Assembly: GCA_027308685.1 (NCBI GenBank)
Contig: DAIDEE010000016.1
Location: forward strand, 62,001 to 126,000
Origin: Acidocella sp.
GTDB taxonomy: Bacteria > Pseudomonadota > Alphaproteobacteria > Acetobacterales > Acetobacteraceae
Direction: 5' to 3'
DNA: 64,000 bases
Positions 18,276 to 27,898 of the stretch are shown here, one piece after another. Numbering within the stretch: the stretch's first letter is position 1; each line of letters starts with the position of its first letter. Both the position numbers and the translations under genes were made by a program. The notes under the pieces are model-generated. The model was not told the origin of the DNA. It saw only the letters and a program-made list of their open reading frames with translations, and made no database searches.

Positions 18276-19415
18276 TTACGCGGCAGCGGCCGGCTGAAAA
18301 TTCGGGTGGACAATCTGTCCGCCCTTGGTCAGCAGCACGCCTTTGATGATGTCATCGGTCTCAACCAGCTTCGGCGCTTTGGCCTCTTTATCCCAGAAGG
18401 TGGTGATGAAAGTGAGCAGGTTACGGGCGTAAAGCTGGCTCGCCGCCACGCCGATGCGCGAAGGCCAGTTGCGGTAACCCAAAATCCGCACACCGTTTTC
18501 AGTGATGATCAACTCACCCGGCACAGTGGCGGCGCAGTTGCCGCCGGAATCCGCTGCCAGATCAACGATCACGCTGCCCGGCTTCATCGCAGCCACCATC
18601 TCGGCGGTAACGATGGTGGGAGCCTTGCGGCCCTGCACCAGCGCGGTGCAGATCACCATGTCATTCTTCGCAACGGTCACGGCCATCAAATCGGCCTGCT
18701 TCTTGCGAAATTCATCGGACATCTGGCCGGCATAGGGGCCGGTCTGCTTGGCGGATTCTTCGTCATCAACACCAATATATGTCGCACCCAGTGAGCGGAT
18801 TTCTTCCTTGGCGGCCGGACGCACGTCGGTACCCGAAACGATACCACCCAAACGACGCGCGGTGGCGATGGCCTGCAAGCCAGCCACCCCGGCGCCGATC
18901 ACCAACACACGGGCGGGTGGCACCGTGCCGGCGGCGGTCATCATCATCGGGAAGCCGCGGGCAAACGCGTTCGCCGCCTCGATCACGGCCCGGTAACCGG
19001 CCAGGTTCGCCTGGCTGGAGAGCACATCCATGCTCTGCGCGCGGGTGATGCGCGGCATCATCTCCATTGCCACGCCGTCAATCCCGGCGGCAGCCAGCGC
19101 TGGCACCAGGGTGGGGTCTGCGAAGGTGTTCATGGTGCACACCAACAAAATACCCTTGGGCATCAGCGCGCGAACATCGGGCCCCGGTGCCTGCACGGCG
19201 AATAGAATGCCGGTATCCTTGAGAGCTGCTGCAGGATCAGCCACAATTTCGGCTCCAGCCGCGCTGTAGTCGGCATCGGAAATCGACGCTTCCAGCCCAG
19301 CACCGGCCTCCACCGCTACGCTCAAACCCAAAGCAATCAATTTTTTGACCGTATCCGGTGTGGCAGCCACACGGGCCTCGCCAGATGCACGTTCTTTCAA
19401 AACCGCCAGACGCAT
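18276..19415 (-). CDS. pntAA: NAD(P)+ transhydrogenase, subunit alpha part 1 (NAD-binding)
   Basis: A 379-residue soluble domain I that binds NAD(H) on the cytoplasmic face. It resembles alanine dehydrogenase: RLAVLKERASGEARVAATPD at the N-terminus and the Rossmann loop VLVIGAGVAGLQAIATARRLG (about 170-190). GTDVRPAAKEEIRSLGA follows. It heads the pnt operon. Upstream, 19416-19540 holds no gene I can support. Confidence 0.95.
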   Translation of the reverse strand: MRLAVLKERASGEARVAATPDTVKKLIALGLSVAVEAGAGLEASISDADYSAAGAEIVADPAAALKDTGILFAVQAPGPDVRALMPKGILLVCTMNTFADPTLVPALAAAGIDGVAMEMMPRITRAQSMDVLSSQANLAGYRAVIEAANAFARGFPMMMTAAGTVPPARVLVIGAGVAGLQAIATARRLGGIVSGTDVRPAAKEEIRSLGATYIGVDDEESAKQTGPYAGQMSDEFRKKQADLMAVTVAKNDMVICTALVQGRKAPTIVTAEMVAAMKPGSVIVDLAADSGGNCAATVPGELIITENGVRILGYRNWPSRIGVAASQLYARNLLTFITTFWDKEAKAPKLVETDDIIKGVLLTKGGQIVHPNFQPAAAA

Positions 19416-19540
19416 TTAACCATCCCCATAAGCCATTGAAGCCGATACTTTAGACCGGCTGTGCCATTAACTGCACCATGATGGAGCAGCGCAACAGATG
19501 CAATAGTTTCAGCCATTACCACAAAGCAAGGCCGTAATTC

Positions 19541-20239
19541 TTACGTAATTACAACAGCCACGTGGCCCTTCTCGGCGGCCACACCGATATAGCGATAACG
19601 AAGGCCGCTTGCAGCAATAAACTCTTGGAAAGCCTTGTATTCATGGGCGCGCCATCCGGGGTAATTGAAGTATTCATCAAACACGATCACGGTTCCGGTT
19701 TTGATCCGCGGCTGCAGCAGCGCAAAAATACATGCCGTAGATGTGTAAATGTCACAATCCACATGGATCAGCGCACAGGCCTCCGGGTGGGTGGCGAGGA
19801 ACTCCGGCAAAGTGGCGTCGAACCAGCCAACATGAAGCTCGGAATTAGCCAAAATTTTCGGCAGTTTCCCCTTGAGGGAAAACGCGCCGGCAGCCTCCTT
19901 GGTGCCGCCCCAGTCACCGGGCAGACCCTCGAAACTGTCGAACCCATGCACAACGCGCTGGGTATTGGCCGCCAGATGGCGCAAGGAAGCCCCCTTCTCA
20001 ACGCCAAACTCCAACACCAATCCTTGCGCCGGGGCCCGGGCAATGGCGAATTTCAGCAGATCAAAGCGGTCCGGCAACACCATCGCTTCAGGCATGTGCG
20101 CAATGATATAGTTGACGGCCTCGCGCTTGGCATTCAGCCGCAAGTCAAGCCATAGGTCGTTCGCATAGAACTTATGGAGCCACCTACGGTAAAGCCCGGC
20201 CGTGATCCCTTCTCGCCAGCCTTTTTTAAAGATCGACAT
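19541..20239 (-). CDS. TylF/macrocin-O-methyltransferase-like SAM methyltransferase
   Basis: A 232-residue class I methyltransferase. FGVEKGASLRHLA (about 78-90) is motif I for SAM, VVHGFDSFEGLPGDWGG (about 96-112) motif II, and IHVDCDIYTST followed by VIVFDEYFNYPGW (about 157-190) carry the metal-binding acidic residues of TylF-type O-methyltransferases. Such enzymes often modify sugars of polysaccharides or secondary metabolites. No adjacent pathway genes decide which, so the substrate is unknown. It stands alone between pntAA and the ABC1 kinase gene. Confidence 0.72.
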   Translation of the reverse strand: MSIFKKGWREGITAGLYRRWLHKFYANDLWLDLRLNAKREAVNYIIAHMPEAMVLPDRFDLLKFAIARAPAQGLVLEFGVEKGASLRHLAANTQRVVHGFDSFEGLPGDWGGTKEAAGAFSLKGKLPKILANSELHVGWFDATLPEFLATHPEACALIHVDCDIYTSTACIFALLQPRIKTGTVIVFDEYFNYPGWRAHEYKAFQEFIAASGLRYRYIGVAAEKGHVAVVIT

Positions 20240-20305
20240 AATTCCGATGGATCTCCACGCATTATGGCTCGCGCCTAGGCGGTAACGCCGGTGAAAGCAA
20301 TACCG

Positions 20306-21658
20306 CTAGATGGTCGCGGGCACGCCCGCCGTGGCCAACGCCTGGGTCTGGCGTGTCTCAAGCGCGGCCTCGTTAAAATCTGCCACTGTTTCATGGAAAA
20401 GCCGGCTCCAGTTAACCTCGGCTTTCAGGCGCAGAAACACGCTGCCCAGGCCAATAGCGGAGCGGTCCATCAACACAAATTCACGCGGCGGGCGCACGCC
20501 GCCGGTGCGTTGTAGCCCGGCATGCACCTTCTCGGCGATTGAGCGGCCATATTGGGTGTCGCTGTTTTCCTGGATGGGCCGGACCCGGTCCTGCACCAAA
20601 GGCTCGTATAAAAACCGCGCCCAGTCGTTGAGCACATGCACCTGCTCGCGGGTGATACCCTTGAAACCCCATATATCATAGGCGTGCATCGAGCGATCTT
20701 CATCGTTGTCGCGCACCGCAGCATAAAGCTCCAGCACGCCAGTCACGAATTTACCTGGGAAAACCCGGATCGAGCCAAAATCCAGCAGGTTCAACCCACC
20801 CTCCGGACTCACCTGATAATTGCCCAGATGCGGGTCGCCGTGCAGCACGCCAAAACGGTAAAACGGGGTGTACCATGCGCGGAACAGGGCGGTGGCTAAT
20901 TTATTACGGGCTTCCTGCGAGGGGTCGCTCTCCAGCCAGTTTTTCAGGCCGGTGCCGTTGAGCCATTTCATCGTGATCAGCCGGGTGGTGGTAAACTCCA
21001 TCACTGGTTCGGGCACGTTCACATCGGGGACATCATGCAAAATGGTACTGAATAACCGCATCTGTGCGGCTTCGCGGGTGTAGTCGAGCTCCTCGCGCAG
21101 GCGCTCCACCAGTTCCGTGTAGATATCGTCCTGAATGATGGCGTTATCCATGCGCTGATACACCGCCATTGCCATTTTCAACTGCTTCAAATCGGCCTCA
21201 ACCGTGCTCGGCATATTCGGATATTGCAGCTTGCAGGCGACATCTGTGCCGTCGGGCAGGGTGGCGCGATGGACCTGGCCTAAACTTGCGGCGGCGGCGG
21301 CTTCATGGCCAAAAACCTGGAATTTTCTCTCCCAATCCGGCCCCAATTCCCCGGCCATCCGGCGGCGTACAAACGCCCAGCCCATTGGCGGCGCATTGGC
21401 CTGTAATTCCGCCAGTTGAGCCGCATATTCCGGCGGCAACGCGTCCGGAATGGTTGAGAGAAACTGCGCCATCTTCATCATCGGGCCCTTCAAGCCGCCC
21501 AGAATGGCCTTCAAATCCTCGGCGTGTTTGGCTTGATTGGTCTTGATCCCAAACACCCGCTCGCCGGTGATGCGCGCCGCGATGCCGCCGACCGCGCCTG
21601 AGGTCCGGGCAAAGCGGCGGATTTCGCCAAACATGCTGCTGCCATCACGATCAGCCAT
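20306..21658 (-). CDS. ABC1/UbiB-family atypical kinase
   Basis: A 450-residue protein of the ABC1 (AarF/COQ8) atypical kinase family. GGLKGPMMKMAQFLSTIPD near residue 60 corresponds to the KxGQ motif, but reads K-M-A-Q. AAAASLGQVHRA (about 109-120) replaces the P-loop, VACKLQYPN holds the ATP-contacting Lys, and VLHGDPHLGNY and LLDFGS are the catalytic and metal-binding loops. There is no obvious pair of C-terminal membrane helices as in canonical UbiB. A role in ubiquinone biosynthesis or lipid homeostasis is possible but not shown. It lies 1 bp after the pepF stop. Confidence 0.78.
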   Translation of the reverse strand: MADRDGSSMFGEIRRFARTSGAVGGIAARITGERVFGIKTNQAKHAEDLKAILGGLKGPMMKMAQFLSTIPDALPPEYAAQLAELQANAPPMGWAFVRRRMAGELGPDWERKFQVFGHEAAAAASLGQVHRATLPDGTDVACKLQYPNMPSTVEADLKQLKMAMAVYQRMDNAIIQDDIYTELVERLREELDYTREAAQMRLFSTILHDVPDVNVPEPVMEFTTTRLITMKWLNGTGLKNWLESDPSQEARNKLATALFRAWYTPFYRFGVLHGDPHLGNYQVSPEGGLNLLDFGSIRVFPGKFVTGVLELYAAVRDNDEDRSMHAYDIWGFKGITREQVHVLNDWARFLYEPLVQDRVRPIQENSDTQYGRSIAEKVHAGLQRTGGVRPPREFVLMDRSAIGLGSVFLRLKAEVNWSRLFHETVADFNEAALETRQTQALATAGVPATI

Positions 21659-21659
21659 G

Positions 21660-23474
21660 TTAAGCTGCCAACTCGTCGATGAACCCGGAAATTACGTCCA
21701 GACCTTTTTGCCAGAATTGCGGATCACTTGCATCCAGCCCAAACGGCGCCAGCAGTTCCTTGTGTCGCAACGTACCGCCAGCCTGCAGCATGGCGAGATA
21801 TTTTTCAGTGAAGTCAGCGGCCTTGCCAGCAGTTTTTTGCTCGGTGTAAACCGCATACAGCGCATTCACCAAACAATCCCCGAACGCATAGGCATAAACA
21901 TAAAACGGTGAGTGAATGAAATGCGGCACATAGGCCCAAAACAACCGGTACTCTTCGGTAAAATTGAAGGCAGGGCCAAGGCTTTCAGCTTGCACGTCCA
22001 GCCAGATTTCACCAATGCGCTCGGGCAGAATTTCGCCATGCCGGCGCTCCTCGTGAATTTTTTTCTCGAACTGATAAAACGCAATCTGCCGGACCACCGT
22101 GTTCAGCATGTCCTCGACCTTTTGCGCCAGCATTATTTTTCTCCGGCGCGGATCGGTCTCAGCATCGAGAAGTGATCTGAACGTCAGCATCTCGCCAAAC
22201 ACGCTGGCGGTTTCAGCCAAGGTTAGCGGCGTGCCGGACATTAAATAGCCTTGCTTCGCGGCTAGTACCTGATGCACCCCATGGCCAAGCTCATGCGCCA
22301 ATGTCATCACATCGCGCGTGCGGCCATGGAAATTCATCAGCACAAACGGGTGCGCCGAGGGCACGGTGGGATGCGCAAACGCCCCACCGGATTTGCCAGG
22401 ACGCAAAGCGGCATCAATCCAGTTCTTCTCGAAAAACGGCTTGGCGGTGGCGGCGAGTTCCGGCGTGAAGGCGCCGTAGGCATCCAGCACGCAGGCCTTC
22501 GCTTCCGGCCACGAAATTACCTTATCGCCATCATCCGGCAACGGTGCATTACGATCCCAATATTCAAGTTTCTCCAGCCCCAGCCACTTGGCTTTCATTG
22601 TGTAGTAGCGATGCGAGAGCTTACCATAGGAAGACACCACAGCAGCGGACAGCGCGTCCACCACCTCATCCTCCACCATGTTCGAGCGGTTACGATAGCT
22701 CGATGGCTTCGGATAATGCCGCCATTTATCGTCGATCTCTTTATCTTTAGCGAGCGTGTTGGTGATCAGGGAAAACAGCTTCTCCTGCTTCCCGATCGCC
22801 TCACCAATGGCCTTGCCGGCCGCTTCACGAATTTCGCGCGAGGGGTCGGAGAGCTTGTTCAGCACCGCTGACAACGTGAGGTCCTCACCGCGCAGCAAAA
22901 TCCGCATGCCTGCGGTGGTTTCATCGAACAGCCGGCTCCAGGCGGAATGGCCCGTTATGTCCTTCTCGAGCAGTATTTTCTCAAGCTCATCGGAAAGCTG
23001 ATGCGGCAGAAACACCCGCAAATCGCGCAGCCACGAGGCATAATGCGCCAACGCCGGGTCTTGCAGTTTCACCGCCAGATCGACCTCGGCAATGCGGTTG
23101 ATCTCGAGCGTGAAGAACAGCAAAAATGTGTTGATACTGGTGCCGCGCTCGCTCATCGTTTGGTAGAACTTACCGCAAGCGGGGTCAGTGGAATCGGCGG
23201 CGAACAGCAGTTGCGCGTAGGACAGCACCCGGCCCAGCCGTTCCTCGATCTGCTCATAAGTGGCTATCGCGGCACCGAGTTCAGCACCCGAAAGCGTGGC
23301 GACATTACCCTTGTAGCGCGCCTCGAACACTTCGGCTTCGTGCTCTATCCCGGCGAGGTCGGTGGTTATGCGCGGGTCGGTGGCGGCACTGTAAAGATCG
23401 CTTAAATCCCAGACTGGTATTTCGACGCTGCCCCCCATACCTTCGGGCAGATAGGCTTGTCCTGAATTGCGCAT
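21660..23474 (-). CDS. pepF: Oligoendopeptidase F (M3 zinc metallopeptidase)
   Basis: A 604-residue cytoplasmic thermolysin-type peptidase that cleaves short peptides. The zinc site LAHELGHGVHQ (HELGH at about 394-398) and the downstream Glu in LAETASVFGEM are the M3B signature. N-terminal domain (about 1-200) is the usual helical lobe. ATG 23472-23474 is preferred, with AAGGAG about 10 nt upstream; a TTG one codon before it is possible. It is followed by the ABC1 kinase gene with a 1-bp gap, so the two are co-transcribed. Confidence 0.93.
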   Translation of the reverse strand: MRNSGQAYLPEGMGGSVEIPVWDLSDLYSAATDPRITTDLAGIEHEAEVFEARYKGNVATLSGAELGAAIATYEQIEERLGRVLSYAQLLFAADSTDPACGKFYQTMSERGTSINTFLLFFTLEINRIAEVDLAVKLQDPALAHYASWLRDLRVFLPHQLSDELEKILLEKDITGHSAWSRLFDETTAGMRILLRGEDLTLSAVLNKLSDPSREIREAAGKAIGEAIGKQEKLFSLITNTLAKDKEIDDKWRHYPKPSSYRNRSNMVEDEVVDALSAAVVSSYGKLSHRYYTMKAKWLGLEKLEYWDRNAPLPDDGDKVISWPEAKACVLDAYGAFTPELAATAKPFFEKNWIDAALRPGKSGGAFAHPTVPSAHPFVLMNFHGRTRDVMTLAHELGHGVHQVLAAKQGYLMSGTPLTLAETASVFGEMLTFRSLLDAETDPRRRKIMLAQKVEDMLNTVVRQIAFYQFEKKIHEERRHGEILPERIGEIWLDVQAESLGPAFNFTEEYRLFWAYVPHFIHSPFYVYAYAFGDCLVNALYAVYTEQKTAGKAADFTEKYLAMLQAGGTLRHKELLAPFGLDASDPQFWQKGLDVISGFIDELAA

Positions 23475-23554
23475 CAAATTTGGGCTCCTTGATCACCACC
23501 TGATGTAAGCGCTCATGCGCTGACGTCAAACATATATTGAATAGGAGCGAGGCA

Positions 23555-25114
23555 TTGCCGACAAGCGGGTTACGACGGGACGCGGGCAAGTTTGGGTTAT
23601 TATTTGCCAGCCTGGGCGGCATGATCGGCTCGGGCTGGCTGTTCAGCGCCATGAACGCCGCCAGAATCGCCGGGCCGGCTTCCATCATATCCTGGTTCAT
23701 CGGCGGGGCGGCGGTACTGCTGCTGGCGTTCGTCTATGCCGAACTCACCACCATGTTCCCCAAACCCGGCGCGGTGATCGTGTTCCCCAAACTCTGCCAT
23801 GGCCACCTGGCCGCCCAGATCATGAGTTGGGTTAATTTTCTGGCCTATGTGTCGGTGGCGCCGGTCGAGGCGGTGGCGGTGGTGTCCTATACCAATAACT
23901 ACCTCCCCGGCCTGGTGGTGCCCGAGACCGGGGTGCTCACCCTGCCCGGCGTGGCGGCGGCGGCAGCGCTGATGGCGCTGTTCATCGTTATAAATCTGCT
24001 GGCCATTCGGCTGGTGCTGGCGGTGAACAACGCCATTACCTGGTGGAAGCTGGCGGTACCTGCCCTCACCGTGGTGGCACTGATGCTGGTGCATTTCCGC
24101 GCCGCCAACTTCACCCAATTCGGCTTTGCCCCCGCCGGGATGAACGGGGTATTCGGCGCGGTATCGGGCGCCGGGATTATCTTCACCTATCTGGGCTTCC
24201 GCCAGGCCATTGAGTTGGCGGGGGAGTCATCGGACCCCAAGCATAATCTGCCCTTTGCCATCGTTGGCTCGGTGTTATTTTGCGTGCTGCTGTATGCGGG
24301 GCTGCAAGTGGCGTTCATCGGCGCGCTTGACCCCGCCGACCTTGCCCACGGCTGGAGCCACGTCAGTTTCCCCGGTATTTCCGGGCCGTTTGCCGGGCTT
24401 GCCAGCCTGCTGGGGCTAAGCTGGCTGGCGGTGCTGCTGTATGCGGACGCCGCCATTTCCCCCGCCGGCACCGGCATTATTTACAACACCACGGCGGCGC
24501 GGGTGATCTACGCCAGCGCGCGGGAAGGCTACCTCACCCGCCATTTCGCCACGCTCTCCCGCGCCGGGGTGCCGGTGAGCAGCCTGATACTCAGTTTTGT
24601 GGTGGGATTGTTGTTTCTCGCCCCGCTGCCCTCATGGCGGCTGCTGGTGACGTATCTCTCCTCCATCGGCGTGCTGGCCTACGGGATGGGGCCGCTGGTG
24701 CTGCTCTCGTTCCGCAAAACCCTGCCCGAGCACGAATTCCCCCGGCCCTTCCGGCTGGCCTGCGCGCCATTATTCGCCACACTGGCCTTTATGGTGTCAA
24801 ATTTCGTGGTGTTCTGGGCGGGAGCGAGTGTGGCTAACCATCTGTTTGGCGGGCTGGGCATCGCGTTTGTGGTTTACTGCGCCTACCAATTCGCCACCCG
24901 CCGCACGCTCGGCCACCTCGAATGGCGGGGTGCCTGGTGGTTCACACCTTACTTCGGCGGGTTATGGGCGATTACAGTGTTTGGCGGCACAGGATGGGTG
25001 CCTTCAGTGCTGCTGGTGGTATTCAGCATGATCATCATCGCGTTCGCCCGCGGCGCCGCGATGCCCGAGCCAGTGGAAGCGAGAGAGCATTTTTATGATC
25101 ACGATCATACGTAG
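23555..25114 (+). CDS. APC-family amino acid permease
   Basis: A 519-residue inner-membrane transporter with about twelve helices. FGLLFASLGGMIGSGWLF near residue 15 contains the GxxIGxG-like helix 1 break and ELTTMFPKPGAVIVFPK the helix 2 region of APC carriers. The C-terminal tail is His/Asp-rich (EHFYDHDHT). The TTG at 23555 has AGGAG at a good 7-nt distance; an in-frame TTG at 23537 lies before that site. Divergent from pepF, perhaps functionally linked to peptide/amino acid use (inference). Substrate unknown. Confidence 0.85.
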   Translation: MPTSGLRRDAGKFGLLFASLGGMIGSGWLFSAMNAARIAGPASIISWFIGGAAVLLLAFVYAELTTMFPKPGAVIVFPKLCHGHLAAQIMSWVNFLAYVSVAPVEAVAVVSYTNNYLPGLVVPETGVLTLPGVAAAAALMALFIVINLLAIRLVLAVNNAITWWKLAVPALTVVALMLVHFRAANFTQFGFAPAGMNGVFGAVSGAGIIFTYLGFRQAIELAGESSDPKHNLPFAIVGSVLFCVLLYAGLQVAFIGALDPADLAHGWSHVSFPGISGPFAGLASLLGLSWLAVLLYADAAISPAGTGIIYNTTAARVIYASAREGYLTRHFATLSRAGVPVSSLILSFVVGLLFLAPLPSWRLLVTYLSSIGVLAYGMGPLVLLSFRKTLPEHEFPRPFRLACAPLFATLAFMVSNFVVFWAGASVANHLFGGLGIAFVVYCAYQFATRRTLGHLEWRGAWWFTPYFGGLWAITVFGGTGWVPSVLLVVFSMIIIAFARGAAMPEPVEAREHFYDHDHT

Positions 25115-25208
25115 CCGTTGTTAACGAAACGAGGCGACTGCAAGCTCAGGTCGCATAGACGCAGCGTTATCCGGCTGGCGGTGATGAAGCTGTAAAAATC
25201 ATTGCGAA

Positions 25209-25223
25209 TGAAAATCATTATGA
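25209..25223. promoter_or_regulatory. Fur-box-like palindrome upstream of the dihaem cytochrome gene
   Basis: The 15-mer TGAAAATCATTATGA matches the 7-1-7 Fur consensus (TGATAAT-N-ATTATCA) at 12 of 14 fixed positions. It lies 71 bp upstream of the cytochrome start. Iron-responsive control is plausible for a haem protein. Alphaproteobacterial Fur/Mur/Irr motifs differ, so the regulator is uncertain. Confidence 0.45.
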
Positions 25224-25293
25224 TTTGCACAGCGTTTTTCAAAGTTTTCTTGTTGTAAAATGCAAACAGGACTATGAAAACATCGGGGGCCAC

Positions 25294-26166
25294 ATGAAAA
25301 ATTTTCTGGTGACAGTCGTTGCTTTAACTATTGTCGCGGGTTCGGCGCATGCCGCCTCGACGGCTCTACAAAATTTGCCGCCAGGGCCTTTTGGGCAGTC
25401 AGTTCAGCGCGGCTACGATACCATCATGAACACCACCACCGACCCCGAATCCAAAGTTCATGTTGGCAACGCGCTGACATGCAACAGTTGCCACACAGAT
25501 GGCGGCAACAACGACCACCCTGGCAATTTCCTTAAAACTGCCACTAAATTTCCGTCGTTCTCCCCGCGCGAGGGCGCTGTGATCACCCTTGAGGACCGGA
25601 TTGCCAACTGCTTCATGCGCAGCATGAACGGCATGCGCCCGAGCACCGATAGCCAACTGGTTGTCGATATGACCGCCTATATCAGTTGGCTCGACCACGG
25701 CAAGGAGATATTAGCCCCAGCGCCTGCCACCAAAACCAGTCCTTTTCCGGCAATGTTCAAGGCTGCCACCCACGCCGATGTTGTAGCCGGTACCGCCGTT
25801 TATAAAACTGATTGCGCGGCCTGCCATGGCGCGCAGGGCGCAGGCGTACCAGGCACTTTCCCGCCGGTGTGGGGCCCCAACAGCTATAACGCGGGCGCGG
25901 GTCTGGCCAATGTGCCAAAACTCGCTTCCTGGGTAAAAGGCAATATGCCCCTGGGCAATGCTCACTTGAGCGATAAGGACGCCTCTGATGTGGCGCTATA
26001 TATAGATACACAACTACGCCCGGATTTTGTGCTCACCCAGCATCTACCTGCCGGTTCGCCAGCTGACGATTATAACGCCGCGGTCAGAACCGAGACCGAC
26101 ACAGTGGCGAGCAATCTTAAAAAGGCCGGGTTATCTCTGCCTGCCTTGCTGGGGACAACTCCCTAA
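25294..26166 (+). CDS. TsdA-like dihaem cytochrome c (thiosulfate dehydrogenase family)
   Basis: A 290-residue periplasmic protein with a clear signal peptide (1-20, cleavage after SAHA). Haem site 1 is CNSCH (63-67) and haem site 2 is CAACH (174-178). LEDRIANCFMRSMNGMRP (99-116) matches the TsdA block in which the Cys (here Cys106) is the unusual axial ligand of haem 1. GNMPLG near 216-221 offers a Met for haem 2. TsdA enzymes oxidise thiosulfate to tetrathionate or run in reverse. Substrate is inferred from the family, and no other sulfur-oxidation genes are nearby. GGGGG lies about 5 nt before the ATG. Confidence 0.75.
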   Translation: MKNFLVTVVALTIVAGSAHAASTALQNLPPGPFGQSVQRGYDTIMNTTTDPESKVHVGNALTCNSCHTDGGNNDHPGNFLKTATKFPSFSPREGAVITLEDRIANCFMRSMNGMRPSTDSQLVVDMTAYISWLDHGKEILAPAPATKTSPFPAMFKAATHADVVAGTAVYKTDCAACHGAQGAGVPGTFPPVWGPNSYNAGAGLANVPKLASWVKGNMPLGNAHLSDKDASDVALYIDTQLRPDFVLTQHLPAGSPADDYNAAVRTETDTVASNLKKAGLSLPALLGTTP

Positions 26167-26167
26167 A

Positions 26168-26187
26168 CGCCTGCTGCACGTCAGGCG
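26168..26187. terminator. Possible hairpin between convergent cytochrome and argG genes
   Basis: CGCCTG / CAGGCG form a 6-bp stem with an 8-nt loop directly after the cytochrome stop and 7 bp before the argG stop. There is no T-tract, so it may be only a weak or rho-assisted terminator. Confidence 0.35.
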
Positions 26188-26193
26188 GGGGTC

Positions 26194-27420
26194 CTACAGA
26201 CTCCCACCCCGCCGGCCGATCGCCGCACCTAACCGCAACCTTAAAGAATTCAGCTTGATGAACCCGGCCGCATCCTGCTGGTTGTACGCCCCGGCATCAT
26301 CTTCAAATGTCACCATCCGGGTGGAATACAGCGAGTTCGGGCTCTCGCGGCCGATGACCGTCACATTGCCCTTATAGAGTTTCAGCCGCACCGTACCTGT
26401 AACTGAGTGCTGACTGGTATCGATCAGCGCCTGCAGCATCCGCCGCTCGGGCGAGAACCAGAAGCCGTTATAGATCAGCTCAGCATAGCGGGGCATGATG
26501 CTGTCCTTGAGGTGCCCGGCTTCGCGGTCCAGCGTGATGCTTTCAATGCCACGATGTGCTGCGAGCAAAATGGTGCCGCCGGGGGTTTCATACACACCGC
26601 GGGATTTCATTCCCACAAATCGGTTCTCCACCAAATCGAGCCGGCCGATGCCGTTGGCTTTGCCGTATTCGTTCAGGCGGGTGAGGATGGTGGCGGGCGA
26701 GAGGCTCTCACCATTGATCGCTACCGCGTCGCCCTGGTGGAAATCCACCGAGATGATGGTGGCCCGATCCGGCGCATCCTCGGGCGAAATGGTGCGCTGG
26801 TACACCACTTCCTCGGGCTCCACGGCGGGGTCTTCGAGGATTTTGCCTTCCGAGGAGGAGTGCAGCAAATTCGCATCCACTGAGAACGGTGCCTCGCCGC
26901 GCTTATCCTTGGTCACCGGAATCTGATGCGCCTCGGCATATTCCAGCAGCTTGGTGCGCGATGTCAGTTCCCACTCCCGCCACGGCGCGATCACCTTGAT
27001 ATTCGGGTTCAGCGCGTAATAACCCAGTTCAAATCGCACCTGATCGTTACCTTTGCCGGTCGCGCCATGTGCCACCGCATCCGCCCCCACCATCTCGGCA
27101 ATCTCGATTTGCCGCTGGGCGATCAAAGGCCGGGCGATCGAGGTGCCCAGCAGATACTGGCCCTCATACAGCGCATTGGCCCGGAACATCGGGAACACGA
27201 AATCCTTCACGAAGGTCTCGCGCAAATCCTCGATGAATATTTGGCGGATACCGAACATCTCGGCCTTCTTGCGGGCCGGCTCCAGCTCCTCGCCCTGGCC
27301 CAGATCCGCCGTGAAGGTCACGACTTCGCAATTATAGGTATTCTGCAGCCAGCGCAGAATGACGGAGGTATCGAGCCCGCCCGAGTAGGCCAACACGACT
27401 TTTTTGATTTTCTGGTCCAT
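26194..27420 (-). CDS. argG: Argininosuccinate synthase
   Basis: A 408-residue cytoplasmic enzyme joining citrulline and aspartate with ATP, the penultimate step of arginine synthesis. The N-terminal pyrophosphatase loop AYSGGLDTS (11-19), [14 protein letters not shown] (about 117-130) and the downstream GVYETPGG region are diagnostic. Length is canonical. It is a single-gene unit, convergent with the cytochrome gene. argH and carbamoyl phosphate genes are not in the window. Confidence 0.97.
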   Translation of the reverse strand: MDQKIKKVVLAYSGGLDTSVILRWLQNTYNCEVVTFTADLGQGEELEPARKKAEMFGIRQIFIEDLRETFVKDFVFPMFRANALYEGQYLLGTSIARPLIAQRQIEIAEMVGADAVAHGATGKGNDQVRFELGYYALNPNIKVIAPWREWELTSRTKLLEYAEAHQIPVTKDKRGEAPFSVDANLLHSSSEGKILEDPAVEPEEVVYQRTISPEDAPDRATIISVDFHQGDAVAINGESLSPATILTRLNEYGKANGIGRLDLVENRFVGMKSRGVYETPGGTILLAAHRGIESITLDREAGHLKDSIMPRYAELIYNGFWFSPERRMLQALIDTSQHSVTGTVRLKLYKGNVTVIGRESPNSLYSTRMVTFEDDAGAYNQQDAAGFIKLNSLRLRLGAAIGRRGGSL

Positions 27421-27469
27421 GAACGAGGCTTCTATTAGTCCATGAAGCCTCTGCCAAGAGTGGCCGGAT

Positions 27470-27853
27470 TTAATCTTTCGGCCTAGGAAACTGCCGTTTC
27501 TTACCCTGGCCGATAACCATTAGGAGCCAGCCAGCCAAATCCCATATTTCCGGTCCCCCTTCCCATTCAAATGCCTCCATTATCCGCTGAATATTAAAAT
27601 CCCGCTGATCCTGGCGAAGGTGGCAGAAGCCTTCAATGGACAAAACAACAATCGTGTTGCGCAGAGAGACTGCCCATACCCGTTTTACAGTAACTCCACG
27701 CTTTGTGATCTCACCCTGAGTGTCTTTGAAATGGATGAATATATCGATATCGGGTGACGCAATTCTGATTTTGGGAAGTGTGATTTTTTGATCCAAGGCT
27801 GCTGGATCGAAAGGTTTATCGTCTGTGTCAGCCTGTTCCGATTGGTCGGCCAT
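27470..27853 (-). CDS. Small stand-alone WYL-like domain protein
   Basis: A 127-residue soluble protein. After an acidic N-terminus (1-20), residues 35-95 resemble a WYL domain: [17 protein letters not shown], then [20 protein letters not shown] and QRI, which follow the WYL pattern of a strand, an R-V-T/P turn, a C-x-x-R-x-D-x-R-x-F block and a terminal RI. No HTH is attached, whereas most WYL proteins are transcription factors. ATG 27851-27853 has AAGGGG 6 nt upstream; the earlier TTG overlaps that site. It lies 45 bp after the hydroxylase gene and may be the tail of that operon. The domain call is by eye. Confidence 0.55.
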   Translation of the reverse strand: MADQSEQADTDDKPFDPAALDQKITLPKIRIASPDIDIFIHFKDTQGEITKRGVTVKRVWAVSLRNTIVVLSIEGFCHLRQDQRDFNIQRIMEAFEWEGGPEIWDLAGWLLMVIGQGKKRQFPRPKD

Positions 27854-27898
27854 CAGCAACCCCTTATAAATATTGATTAATTATCAGATGAACGCCTT

